Below are positions 1-8,154 of a DNA stretch of 64,000 nucleotides, one piece after another (positions within the stretch are counted from its first letter, which is position 1; the number at the start of each line of letters is the position of its first letter). Under the pieces are notes generated by a model. The model made no database searches, was not told the origin of the DNA, and saw nothing but the letters and a program-made list of their open reading frames with translations. Source of the stretch: an uncultured Lachnospiraceae bacterium (GTDB taxonomy: Bacteria > Bacillota > Clostridia > Lachnospirales > Lachnospiraceae); assembly GCA_946566685.1 (NCBI GenBank), contig CAMNXA010000007.1, positions 46,278-110,277 on the forward strand, given 5' to 3'. The translations under genes and the position numbers were made by a program.

Positions 1-822
1 AGAGGCTATAAAAGGCATGGCGCCCATATGCATCAGCGCTGCACCATCCCCGTCAATACAGACCACTGTCTTATCCGGCCTCTTTGATGCCACACCCAGA
101 GCGATCATAGAGGCATGCCCCATGCCGCCGACCGTCATAAAAAGGTTTTCATGATCGCCATAAATCCTATCGCTCTGCTCATATAGTTCCCGGGAAATCT
201 TGCCGGTCGTAGATACGATCGCAGTCTCGCGGGGCAGTGTCTGCAAAATATGTCCCAGCACTTCTTCCCGTTCCATGGGATTGCCATTGGACCAGGTAAA
301 AGGCGCTTCCTTCTCAAAGGTGCCCTTCTTCACGATAATAGCAAACTGATCTCCTCTTTCCAGAATCTGACCAGCTTCCTGCAAGATAGCCTCCATCTCT
401 TCCGCCGTTGTATTCTGATCGATCACACTGTAAGTGACCGCAAGTGTCTCAAACAATTCGCAGGTAATCTTGCCCTGAAATACATGCTGAGGCTCATCCT
501 TAACGCCGGGTTCTCCCCGCCATCCCACGATGAACAGCATGGGAACCCCGTACACATCCCCGTTTGCCAGGGACGCCAGCGGATTGACGATATTACCGAT
601 ACCGGAATTTTGCATATACACACAGGCCGGTCTGCCGGAAGCAAGATAGGTGCCTATGGCAACCCCCACCGCCGCGCCCTCATTGGCTGTCACATAATGA
701 CGCAGGCTGCCCTCATATGTCTGCAACCCGTCACAGAACTGTTTCAGGGTAGAATCCGGTACCCCTGCGATGGTATCGATCCCCATATTTTCCAACTGTG
801 ATAATACTTTAGATGCTTTCAT
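1..822 (-). CDS. aepY: Phosphonopyruvate decarboxylase, C-terminus cut by the window edge
   Basis: A ThDP-dependent enzyme that decarboxylates 3-phosphonopyruvate to phosphonoacetaldehyde, the step that drives the unfavourable PEP mutase reaction forward. 274 codons are visible and the frame is open to base 1. The N-terminal pyrimidine domain has the ThDP-activating Glu in TANEGAA (residue 48). The PP domain begins around residue 185 and carries the GDG cofactor motif (258-260) in CIDGDGAALM. About 100 residues are missing compared with the usual 370-380 aa. The ATG at 822 overlaps the stop of the upstream nucleotidyltransferase by 14 bp, as expected for a coupled operon gene. PEP mutase and PhnW in the same operon separate it from sulfopyruvate decarboxylase or acetolactate synthase relatives. 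Confidence 0.93.
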   Translation of the reverse strand, partial: MKASKVLSQLENMGIDTIAGVPDSTLKQFCDGLQTYEGSLRHYVTANEGAAVGVAIGTYLASGRPACVYMQNSGIGNIVNPLASLANGDVYGVPMLFIVGWRGEPGVKDEPQHVFQGKITCELFETLAVTYSVIDQNTTAEEMEAILQEAGQILERGDQFAIIVKKGTFEKEAPFTWSNGNPMEREEVLGHILQTLPRETAIVSTTGKISRELYEQSDRIYGDHENLFMTVGGMGHASMIALGVASKRPDKTVVCIDGDGAALMHMGAMPFIAS

Positions 823-1501
823 TGACTCTCTCCCATTCTTCCACGGTATCTATCTCCACAATCTGTCCTTCCAGAACCTCTTCCACCGTAAGCCGCAGTC
901 TGTCCAGGTTCCTGTCTACCACTTCGTCCCAGAACAGATTTCCGTTCTCCTCTTTCTTATAGGCCCTGACAATCTCTTCCTGCAAGATGCGGGCGTCTTC
1001 TTTCTGAAAATAGGAAACTCCCACCATGTTATAAACATCGGTCCCGCCTTTCCCTACCCGGGAAATCCGGCCATTTTTTTGTTCAAACACCCAATCATCG
1101 GAGAATCCCTGCACCATTTTGCCATAATAACAGGAATTCCTTAACTCCTTCCGGAAAATGGACGCGTCCGCCACATACAGATCGGATTCGCAGATAAAGC
1201 AATCCGCCGTGCCCAGAACCTCTTTCGCCGCATAGATAGAAGAAATATTATTTTTCGTCTGGTAATCCGGATTATGCAGAATATGTACCTGTGGGTACTT
1301 CTCGCACAGCGGCTCAAACTGCTCCCCCAAATATCCCGTCACAATATAGATTTCTTCTACCGGCCGTCCAAGCAGTCCTTCTATGACAGTCTCAATCATG
1401 GGTTTCCCATGAACCTTAATCAAAGGTTTGGGTGTATGTTCTGTCAGGGGACGCATACGGCTGCCCAGCCCAGCCGCCATCAGAATGGCTATCTCTCTCA
1501 C
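809..1501 (-). CDS. Sugar-nucleotide-type nucleotidyltransferase, probable AEP or phosphocholine-like cytidylyltransferase
   Basis: A GT-A fold nucleotidyltransferase of the LicC/PntC type, about 230 aa. The nucleotide-binding loop LMAAGLGSRMRPLT and the KPLIKVHGKP motif lie at residues 7-29. CESDLYV contains the metal-binding Asp. I chose the GTG at 1501 because GGAG stands about 8 nt upstream (revcomp of 1502-1516). An ATG at 1528 would add nine basic residues and lies inside aepX. The neighbouring genes make AEP, and LicC/PntC-like enzymes often activate choline-P or AEP with CTP, so the inferred product is CMP-AEP. The substrate is not proven by sequence. Another nucleotidyl-activated surface precursor is possible. 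Confidence 0.85.
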   Translation of the reverse strand: MREIAILMAAGLGSRMRPLTEHTPKPLIKVHGKPMIETVIEGLLGRPVEEIYIVTGYLGEQFEPLCEKYPQVHILHNPDYQTKNNISSIYAAKEVLGTADCFICESDLYVADASIFRKELRNSCYYGKMVQGFSDDWVFEQKNGRISRVGKGGTDVYNMVGVSYFQKEDARILQEEIVRAYKKEENGNLFWDEVVDRNLDRLRLTVEEVLEGQIVEIDTVEEWERVNESI

Positions 1502-1514
1502 AATCTTTCTCCTT

Positions 1515-2810
1515 CTATATCTCGTCAATCAGACGTATGATATCTTTAAAAGGCATCAATCTGGAATCCACTTCAAGCGCTCTGTGATTCTTTAAAATCT
1601 CCACCGCAGTACTCTGCATTGCCGGAAAAGCGCTGCGCGTCAGCTGATTGGCATAGATCACAATATTGACGCCTGCCGCCGCAAGTTCTTCTTCTGTGAT
1701 GCTGTTAAAGGATGTGGGCACTACCACGATCGGTGTCTTGGCATCTTCCTCCCGGAATTTATGACAAAACTCCAGAATCTCATCAGGAGATTTTTTGCGC
1801 GAATGTATCATGATGCCATCCGCCCCGGCCTCCACATATGCGCGGGCACGATTCAGTGCATCCTCCATACCGCGTTCCAGGATCAGGCTCTCAATCCTGG
1901 CAATGATCATAAATTCTTCCGTCCGCAGCGCTTTCTTGCCCGCTTTTATCTTTTCACAGAAATTTTCTATACTGTCCTGCGTCTGTTCCACTTCCGTGCC
2001 AAACAGGGAATTCTTTTTAAGGCCGGTCTTATCCTCGATGATCACCGCCGAAACGCCCATCCGCTCCAGGGTTCTCACATTATACACAAAATGCTCCACC
2101 AGACCGCCCGTATCCCCATCCAGAATGATCGGCTTCGTGGTCACATCCATCACGTCATCGATGGTGCGGATCCTGGACGACATATCCACCAGCTCGATGT
2201 CCGGCTTGCCCTTGGCCGTGGAATCGCAAAGGGAAGATATCCACATGGCGTCAAACTGATCCAGCTTGCCATTACTCTCCACCACTGTCTTCTCGGCAAT
2301 CAGCCCGGTCAGCCCGGAATGCACTTCCAGGGTCTTAACAATGGGCCGCATGGCAATCAGCTGGCGCAGTCTCTTCCGCCGGAACTCAGGCATGGCCAGT
2401 TTTTCCTTCATCTGATCGTCTATACGCTTTACATTTTCATTGTAAGTATAGGGAATCTCTACCAGTTCCCCGCCATATTTATGAAGATTTGCAATCACGT
2501 TCTCACGGATGATCGCCTCCGGGCCCTCCGACCAGTTATCTCCATGCACCACATAATCCGGCCGCAGTTCTTCCACCACCTGGTCATACATGATATCCTG
2601 CTGTACCATCACTTCTTTGACAAGCCCCGTCTTCCTCACGATCTCCATACGCTTTTCCAGAGATATCGTGGGAAACCGGTTATACCTTACCATCGCCGCA
2701 TCGGACAGCACCCCCACATAGACTTCTCCATACTCGTTCGCTCTCTCTAAGATATTCAGATGTCCCTCATGTATCACATCCGTGCAGAAACATGTATATA
2801 CTTTCTTCAT
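1515..2810 (-). CDS. aepX: Phosphoenolpyruvate mutase with N-terminal cytidylyltransferase-like domain
   Basis: A 431-aa two-domain protein. Residues 1-135 are a TagD/glycerol-3-phosphate-cytidylyltransferase-like domain with the HxGH nucleotide-binding motif (H14-G16-H17 in IHEGHLN). Residues 150-431 are the PEP mutase/isocitrate lyase superfamily barrel. This has the WISSL substrate loop (190-194), the metal-binding DGDTGG motif (231-236) and EDKTGLKKNS (259-268). The EDK-x5-NS signature marks true PEP mutases rather than lyases. It converts PEP to phosphonopyruvate. The cytidylyltransferase domain could activate an intermediate or be degenerate: its second motif reads ISLEKRMEIVRK rather than the RTxGISTT form. 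It lies between phnW (42 bp gap) and the standalone nucleotidyltransferase. Confidence 0.95.
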   Translation of the reverse strand: MKKVYTCFCTDVIHEGHLNILERANEYGEVYVGVLSDAAMVRYNRFPTISLEKRMEIVRKTGLVKEVMVQQDIMYDQVVEELRPDYVVHGDNWSEGPEAIIRENVIANLHKYGGELVEIPYTYNENVKRIDDQMKEKLAMPEFRRKRLRQLIAMRPIVKTLEVHSGLTGLIAEKTVVESNGKLDQFDAMWISSLCDSTAKGKPDIELVDMSSRIRTIDDVMDVTTKPIILDGDTGGLVEHFVYNVRTLERMGVSAVIIEDKTGLKKNSLFGTEVEQTQDSIENFCEKIKAGKKALRTEEFMIIARIESLILERGMEDALNRARAYVEAGADGIMIHSRKKSPDEILEFCHKFREEDAKTPIVVVPTSFNSITEEELAAAGVNIVIYANQLTRSAFPAMQSTAVEILKNHRALEVDSRLMPFKDIIRLIDEI

Positions 2811-2852
2811 AGCAATACCTTCCCTTCTCCTGTCGCCTGATACCCTGTCCGG

Positions 2853-3980
2853 TTAATCCTGATAGATAACAGGCGTTGTAACGCCGCATACCTCTAATGC
2901 TTCCCGGAACACTACCCAGAACGCCTCAATGTCCTCCTGATCGATAGCCCCCAGCGCACAGAGCCGGAACATCCCCATCTTTTCTACTTTACCGGGATAA
3001 ATGGTGAACCCTCTCTCATAACAATAGTCATGCACTTTCTCAAAGTCCCAATGACTGTCGTCCGGATACAGGGCCGCCGCCACCAGCCCGGATTCCTGCC
3101 CTTCCGGTATATAAGTCCGGAAGCCCAATTCTGAAAGGCCGCGTTTAATAGCCCCAAAGATCCGGCAGTGTCTCGCCCACTTATTCTCTTCGCCTTCCGC
3201 AAAATACTCCTGCAATGCCTGTCTGACCGAATAGATCACCTGCACCGGCGGCGTAAAATGCATCTCCCCATGTTCTTTCGCATAGGCATACTGCATATAC
3301 AGATTACAATAATAAGAACGCCTCGGATGATCGGCAGACGCCTCTATCATGGACTTCCTGCCGATGATAAAGGATAATCCGGTCATTGCCATGATACCTT
3401 TCTGGGCAGACGCCATACAGAAATCCAACTCATCCGCTTCCATATCGATCGGTCTCATAGCATAGGTGGAAGTGGTGTCTACCACAAACATGCCATGATA
3501 ACGATGTACCAGCGCTCCAATCTCCCGGATTGGATTCAGCAGCCCCGTGCCAGTCTCATGATGGGTGGTATAGACCAGCGCAATATCAGGATTCTCCTGC
3601 AATGTCTTCTCTATCACCGCCAGATCAGGTTGCCTGTTCAGAGGCTGTTTCAGATTAATATAAGGCAAACCATAATACTCACAGATCTCTGCACCCCGGC
3701 TGCTGTAGGCACCGTTGTTGATGATCAGGATCTTCTTTCCCGCAGGAAGCAGGGAATTCAGGCAGATATCCATATTGATCGTGCCGGAACCGCAAAACAA
3801 AACCGCCGCAAACTCTGCCGGATCTGCATGTACAATCTTCAAAAGTCCCTCTTCAATCTCTCGCATAATGGAGACAAACTCCTTCTCCCGCGGACAGATA
3901 TCGGGAACCACCTGTGCCATCTTCACCGTGTCGGTCGTTGTCGCCGGCCCCGGATTTAACAATACATTTCTCTTAACCAT
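2853..3980 (-). CDS. phnW: 2-aminoethylphosphonate--pyruvate transaminase
   Basis: A fold-type I PLP aminotransferase of 375 aa, normal for PhnW. The N-terminal LLNPGPATTTDTVK motif is typical of the alanine-glyoxylate/AEP transaminase class. The PLP-anchoring Asp is in FVVDTTST (D168) and the Schiff-base Lys is K194 in MASAQKGIMAM. In a biosynthetic setting with PEP mutase and decarboxylase it would run phosphonoacetaldehyde + alanine to AEP + pyruvate. No phosphonatase (PhnX), which would mark a degradation locus, is seen nearby. The start ATG at 3980 follows GGGGGATAAACAG. The gene lies 12 bp after the fusion glycerophosphotransferase. Confidence 0.95.
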   Translation of the reverse strand: MVKRNVLLNPGPATTTDTVKMAQVVPDICPREKEFVSIMREIEEGLLKIVHADPAEFAAVLFCGSGTINMDICLNSLLPAGKKILIINNGAYSSRGAEICEYYGLPYINLKQPLNRQPDLAVIEKTLQENPDIALVYTTHHETGTGLLNPIREIGALVHRYHGMFVVDTTSTYAMRPIDMEADELDFCMASAQKGIMAMTGLSFIIGRKSMIEASADHPRRSYYCNLYMQYAYAKEHGEMHFTPPVQVIYSVRQALQEYFAEGEENKWARHCRIFGAIKRGLSELGFRTYIPEGQESGLVAAALYPDDSHWDFEKVHDYCYERGFTIYPGKVEKMGMFRLCALGAIDQEDIEAFWVVFREALEVCGVTTPVIYQD

Positions 3981-3992
3981 CTGTTTATCCCC

Positions 3993-5867
3993 CTATTTCC
4001 CGGAACGTTCCACCAGTTTTTCAATCATATATTTAGCGCCTGCCTTGCCGCTCTCGCCGTTATTGTAAATATACGCTTCTTTCAATTTATGCAGAGAATC
4101 CCTGGAAAACTGCTCGTCAAACAACAGTTTATCCACAGAATCCTTAATCTCATTCTCCACATTCTCCGGCTTGATGGAAACACCTATCCGACTGCGCAGT
4201 TCAATATCGATCGGCACTGTTGTCAGTTCCTGATAGTCCGGATTGGTAACCTTCATGGGCGTATCAATAAACAGCACCGGCTTTAATGTGGAAAAAGAAT
4301 ATTCAAAAGCAATACTCGACCAGTCCGTGACCAGCAGGTCCGCCGTATAAACAGTCTTATTGGAAGAGAAATCCTTCTGGAACACCACCCCATGCTCTTT
4401 GTATTTCTCAGCCAGGGCATCTATCCTTCCCTCATAATGACGGACATACTGGGGATGAGGACGCACAATAATATGATAGGGCGTCTTGACCAGCTGGTCC
4501 AGCATCTCTTCTATACAGGAATCCAGGATATTATCTTTCTGCCAGGAAGGTGCGATCAGCACTGTCTTATCTTTCTGCTCCCCGGTGCCGTCCTCTTTGA
4601 CCATCTCCGCATAGGAATTGGTCATATTGTCTATGACACTGGAACCCCACTCCACCAGATTTTTCGCCGGCAGTCCAAACTTCTCTTCCCGCTCAGCAAT
4701 CTCACTCTTATTCTTAGGCCCGGATGTAAAGATTGTATCATAATGATCCAATGCATCCTTGTGGAATGTCAGGTTGGAACTATTGACATCATGGGGCACA
4801 TAAATATACTCGATATCCTTCTGGATATAAGACCGCTTCAACTGGAAATTCTCCAGATCCGGCGTGGTCATGACCATGATATCCGTCTCCATCTTCATCA
4901 TCAGCACGATCATCCGATGTTCTCCGATATAATACGGTTTAAACTGGTCACTCTCCATCCCGAATACTTCATCCTCCGGGTCGCTGGTGATATAATGAAT
5001 GACAATGTTTGTCCTTCTGATAATCTCCTCTATGATATTCTTATAATATTTATAAAACCCGTTCTTTTCCGAATAAAAGACAATCTTTTTATCAGGTGTT
5101 TTTAAAAACTTTTTATAATCCGCCTTCTCCTTGTCCCGATAAGGACTCTTTCTGTCTTCCTTCTGTTTGGAAGTCATAAAGGCTTTGGCCTGTCTCAATT
5201 CTTCCTTGCTCTTTTCCAGCGCCTCATAGTCGATATAATCTTTGGGATTGATCCAGATATTCAGAAGCACCAGCTGAACGATCGACAAGATATTGCTGCA
5301 ACTCCAATAAAATCCAACGCCGATGGAGACAAAAAATCCCAAATACAAGGACAGCGCCACAGAGAAAATCATGGTACCATACTTGTTCAGGGCTCCCTGC
5401 TCGGATTGCAGCACATTGATCTTATTCTGCACATAGCACATGAAAAAAGCGGATAACGCTGCCAGAAGAGGAATCAATAAGGTGACTCCCCCTGTCTTGA
5501 CAGGAATATCCGTCAGGCTTGTCCCCCGCTTGACAGCCTCCACTACGCCCATCAGCAATGCCAACTGGACAAACAGAGGAATCAAATCCGCAAAGGGGCT
5601 GTATTTTTCTCTCTTAAATAACTTATACTGTTCCTCAGAAATGGCTTCCTGATTACCCATATAGGTTGCGCTGATGTGGTTCATCTCCGGCTGCATCCGC
5701 ACCGTCTTAATGGAATTTTTCTGCACCCAGACCGACAGAGGGAGTAAGATCACCTTTGTCAGAAACGTAAATATCAGGATTGCCATCCAATAATTATGGC
5801 AGAATCCATAACATAAATTGATCAACCAGACCAAAACGCCTACCACTGCATCTATTGCTGTACCCAT
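3993..5867 (-). CDS. YidC/Oxa1-like membrane domain fused to a CDP-glycerol-type glycerophosphotransferase
   Basis: A 624-aa chimera. Residues 1-215 match the YidC/Oxa1/60-kDa insertase core: several hydrophobic segments, an amphipathic region with MQPEMNHI after the first pair, and a hydrophilic loop (NQEAISEEQYKLFKREK) before later membrane segments. A charged linker (215-250) leads to a Glyphos_transf/TagF-like cytoplasmic domain (255-624). That domain carries YVPHDVNSS, RPHPQYVRHYEGRIDAL and LVTDWSSIAFEYSF...KPVLFIDTP, the usual catalytic and CDP-binding region. The C-terminal enzyme should transfer a polyol-phosphate or similar group from a CDP/CMP donor. Its position in an AEP operon suggests transfer of AEP, or making the polymer that carries it. 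The YidC part may anchor the enzyme or insert a partner such as the adjacent small protein. Confidence 0.85.
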   Translation of the reverse strand: MGTAIDAVVGVLVWLINLCYGFCHNYWMAILIFTFLTKVILLPLSVWVQKNSIKTVRMQPEMNHISATYMGNQEAISEEQYKLFKREKYSPFADLIPLFVQLALLMGVVEAVKRGTSLTDIPVKTGGVTLLIPLLAALSAFFMCYVQNKINVLQSEQGALNKYGTMIFSVALSLYLGFFVSIGVGFYWSCSNILSIVQLVLLNIWINPKDYIDYEALEKSKEELRQAKAFMTSKQKEDRKSPYRDKEKADYKKFLKTPDKKIVFYSEKNGFYKYYKNIIEEIIRRTNIVIHYITSDPEDEVFGMESDQFKPYYIGEHRMIVLMMKMETDIMVMTTPDLENFQLKRSYIQKDIEYIYVPHDVNSSNLTFHKDALDHYDTIFTSGPKNKSEIAEREEKFGLPAKNLVEWGSSVIDNMTNSYAEMVKEDGTGEQKDKTVLIAPSWQKDNILDSCIEEMLDQLVKTPYHIIVRPHPQYVRHYEGRIDALAEKYKEHGVVFQKDFSSNKTVYTADLLVTDWSSIAFEYSFSTLKPVLFIDTPMKVTNPDYQELTTVPIDIELRSRIGVSIKPENVENEIKDSVDKLLFDEQFSRDSLHKLKEAYIYNNGESGKAGAKYMIEKLVERSGK

Positions 5868-5876
5868 AACCGCCTC

Positions 5877-6134
5877 TTATTCATCCACATCCTTAAATTC
5901 AATCGCACTTTTCTCTGTCTCACCGTCTTTTTTATTCTTCTTAAAAAAGGCAAAAATCTTATGTCTGAAAATCGTAAGCACCGCACCCAGGGCAATCAAT
6001 ACACCCGCTACAGCCTGAATGATATAAGTGACTGCGGACGGATCGATATAAGCGTGTACCGGCAATGTAAAAAGATACCAGCCGCACATAAAGAAATATG
6101 AAAACTTCGCCATTTGTGATAATAATTTTTTCAT
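5877..6134 (-). CDS. Small membrane protein, first gene of the AEP operon
   Basis: About 85 aa. I chose ATG 6134 because AGGAGG stands 10 nt upstream (revcomp of 6145-6150). Reading further upstream would start inside a GC-rich hairpin. The N-terminus (FSYFFMCGWYLFTLPVHA) looks like a signal peptide or first membrane segment. YIDPSAVTYIIQ follows, then a second hydrophobic helix (VAGVLIALGAVLTIF) and a basic/acidic cytoplasmic tail rich in KKN and EFKDVDE. It has no recognised enzymatic motif. It lies 9 bp from the YidC-glycerophosphotransferase fusion, so it may be that protein's membrane partner or insertion client. The function is unknown. Confidence 0.75.
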   Translation of the reverse strand: MKKLLSQMAKFSYFFMCGWYLFTLPVHAYIDPSAVTYIIQAVAGVLIALGAVLTIFRHKIFAFFKKNKKDGETEKSAIEFKDVDE

Positions 6135-6158
6135 GATAGCCTTTCCTCCTTTAAGGTA

Positions 6159-6180
6159 AGCCCCGCCGCAACAGCGGGGC
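6159..6180 (-). other. Stem-loop at the 5' end of the AEP operon mRNA
   Basis: A perfect 7-bp inverted repeat, GCCCCGC/GCGGGGC, with a 7-nt loop. It lies about 10 nt after the predicted transcription start and just before the AGGAGG of the small membrane protein. No T-tract follows on the minus strand, so it is not a terminator for this transcript. It resembles 5' stem-loops that protect mRNA, or it could modulate translation. Confidence 0.55.
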
Positions 6181-6197
6181 AAAAATCAACTTTTACT

Positions 6198-6226
6198 ATT
6201 ATACTCTGTTTATTGACAATATGCAA
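6198..6226 (-). promoter_or_regulatory. Sigma-A-type promoter of the AEP operon
   Basis: On the minus strand TTGCAT (6226-6221) and TATAAT (6203-6198) are separated by exactly 17 bp. It lies between the proS stop and the first AEP-operon gene, so the phosphonate genes form their own transcription unit. Confidence 0.7.
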
Positions 6227-6296
6227 TTGCCCCGATACCCTGGCCCCGAAGATGCCATACGCTTTCCTGCCCATACCCGACTATCAGTGTCTGCGT

Positions 6297-7727
6297 CTAG
6301 TATGCCCGGCCCCAGTAGACCATCTTCTTCGCGGGTTTGCCGCAGCATACGCAGACATCACTGATATTCTCCTGCTCAAAAGGGATACAGCGGCTTGTAA
6401 CTGCCAGTTCTTCCTTGATCTTCTCCTCACAGCCCTGCTCACCGCACCACATAGCCTTCACAAAACCGGCTTCCTCTGTAAACAGTCTGCGGAATTCATC
6501 CATATCTTTTGCCACAAAAGTATGCTTCTCTCTGTGTGCTCTCGCACGTTCCAGCATTTCCTTCTGCATCTTGTCAAGGATTTCCCCTGCTTTTGCTTCA
6601 ATCTCATCCAGGGAAACTTCAATCTTCTCCCTTGTATCACGGCGGCAGATCACACATTTACCGGCCTCGATATCCTTGGGTCCAATCTCCACACGAATCG
6701 GGATACCACGCATCTCCTGCTCGGAGAATTTCCAGCCGGGACTCTTATCCGTATCATCCACCTTCACACGGAAACCGCTCAGACGTTCTTTCAATTCATA
6801 TGCTTTATCCAGCACACCTTCCTTTTTCTGCTGGATGGGAATGATCATGATCTGGGTCGGTGCGATCCTGGGCGGCAGCACCAGGCCGGAATTATCACCA
6901 TGTACCATGATGACAGCCCCGATCAGGCGGGTAGTCGTTCCCCAGGAAGTTTGATGCACATATTTTAAAGTATTATCCTTATCCGTAAACTGCACACCGA
7001 ATGCCTTCGCAAAACCGTCCCCGAAATTGTGGCTCGTACCGGACTGTAATGCCTTACCGTCATGCATGAGCGCCTCGATCGCATATGTTGCCACGGCACC
7101 GGCAAATTTCTCCTTGTCCGTCTTGCGTCCCTTCACCACAGGAATCGCCAGTACCTCCTCACAGAAATCAGCATAAAGGTTCAACATCTGAAGCGTTCTC
7201 TCCTCCGCTTCCTCCGCTGTGGCATGAGCCGTATGCCCCTCCTGCCATAAAAACTCACGGCTGCGAAGGAACGGCCTTGTCTCCTTCTCCCAGCGTACCA
7301 CGGAACACCACTGATTACATACCTGAGGCAGATCCCGGTAGGACTGTATCGTATTCTTATAATAATCACAGAACAGTGTCTCGGAGGTCGGCCTGACGCA
7401 CAGTCTCTCCTGCAAAGGCTGCAAGCCGCCATGGGTCACCCACGCCACTTCCGGCGCAAAACCCTCCACATGGTCTTTTTCTTTATTTAACAGACTCTCC
7501 GGAATAAACATGGGCAGATATACATTCTCCACCCCGGTCTCCTTAAACCGCTCATCCATCTGCTTCTGGATCAACTCCCAGATAGCATATCCGGCCGGGC
7601 GCAGCACCATACATCCCTTAATGCTTGTGTAGTCTAAAAGTTCCGCTTTCTTTACTACATCTGTGTACCACTGCGCAAAATCCTCCTCCATCGCTGTAAT
7701 CGCTTCCACTAATTTCTTGTCCGCCAT
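6297..7727 (-). CDS. proS: Prolyl-tRNA synthetase (archaeal/eukaryotic-type, no editing insertion)
   Basis: A 476-aa class II aminoacyl-tRNA synthetase that charges tRNA-Pro. Class II motif 2 is seen in [20 protein letters not shown] and is followed by the type-3 ProS signature EGHTAHAT. The short length and missing INS editing domain indicate the archaeal/eukaryotic form found in many Clostridia. The C-terminal domain holds paired cysteines (CGEQGC and CVCCGKP), typical of a zinc site, and ends in the conserved YWGRAY tail. The ATG follows GAGAGGAGAGAAAAA. Expression is controlled by the T-box leader immediately upstream. Confidence 0.97.
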   Translation of the reverse strand: MADKKLVEAITAMEEDFAQWYTDVVKKAELLDYTSIKGCMVLRPAGYAIWELIQKQMDERFKETGVENVYLPMFIPESLLNKEKDHVEGFAPEVAWVTHGGLQPLQERLCVRPTSETLFCDYYKNTIQSYRDLPQVCNQWCSVVRWEKETRPFLRSREFLWQEGHTAHATAEEAEERTLQMLNLYADFCEEVLAIPVVKGRKTDKEKFAGAVATYAIEALMHDGKALQSGTSHNFGDGFAKAFGVQFTDKDNTLKYVHQTSWGTTTRLIGAVIMVHGDNSGLVLPPRIAPTQIMIIPIQQKKEGVLDKAYELKERLSGFRVKVDDTDKSPGWKFSEQEMRGIPIRVEIGPKDIEAGKCVICRRDTREKIEVSLDEIEAKAGEILDKMQKEMLERARAHREKHTFVAKDMDEFRRLFTEEAGFVKAMWCGEQGCEEKIKEELAVTSRCIPFEQENISDVCVCCGKPAKKMVYWGRAY

Positions 7728-7768
7728 TTTTTCTCTCCTCTCTCATCCAAACCAATTCCTGATGACAT

Positions 7769-8031
7769 AAAAAACGCCCAGATCTCATCCCCTAAGGGAC
7801 CGAAATCTCGGCGGTACCACCCTAATTAGCGCATAAACGCTCTCTTCTCCTACCGTTATCGCCGGTGCTACGCTGTGTTCATCGCACAGGACTCCGAGGC
7901 CGGTTCCGAATGGCTCCCGTAAGAATCTTCCACCACTGATCCTCTCTCTGTCACCTTCCCCATTCGTACTATTCTCTTCATCGTCACGTCTACTGTACAT
8001 CCATACAGCTATCTTGTGCTGTTTTCTTGCG
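7769..8031 (-). promoter_or_regulatory. T-box riboswitch leader of proS (proline-responsive)
   Basis: On the minus strand the canonical T-box antiterminator core AGGGTGGTACCGCC lies at 7824-7811. A GC-rich terminator hairpin follows (GATCTCATCCCC / GGGGATGAGATC region, about 7775-7800), then a T6 run (7774-7769). The roughly 200 nt upstream contains stem I/II-like structure, including GAAGAGAATAGTA. The specifier codon was not assigned by eye. Proline is inferred from the downstream gene: uncharged tRNA-Pro would stabilise the antiterminator and allow proS transcription. Confidence 0.93.
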
Positions 8032-8035
8032 TCTT

Positions 8036-8064
8036 ATTCTAAGTGTGGGAACGGAATTTGTCAA
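8036..8064 (-). promoter_or_regulatory. Promoter of the proS T-box transcript
   Basis: On the minus strand TTGACA (8064-8059), a 17-bp spacer, then TAGAAT (8041-8036): a near-consensus sigma-A promoter. The predicted start near 8029 fits the T-box leader length. Confidence 0.8.
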
Positions 8065-8154
8065 CTGCTATTTATACGAAAATCTCTCAATTTCAACGGT
8101 TCTTTTCACACCTGCATCATATACCAATGTAAAACCGCTTCTTAATTTTACAAT

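Noticed and set aside
1761..2750. A 329-codon plus-strand open frame opposite aepX
   Set aside because: It mirrors the conserved PEP mutase coding strand, has no ribosome binding site and a His/Ile/Leu-rich antisense composition. It is a shadow.
7785..8000. A 71-codon minus-strand frame upstream of proS
   Set aside because: It coincides with the T-box leader RNA, including the antiterminator core, and has no coding support.
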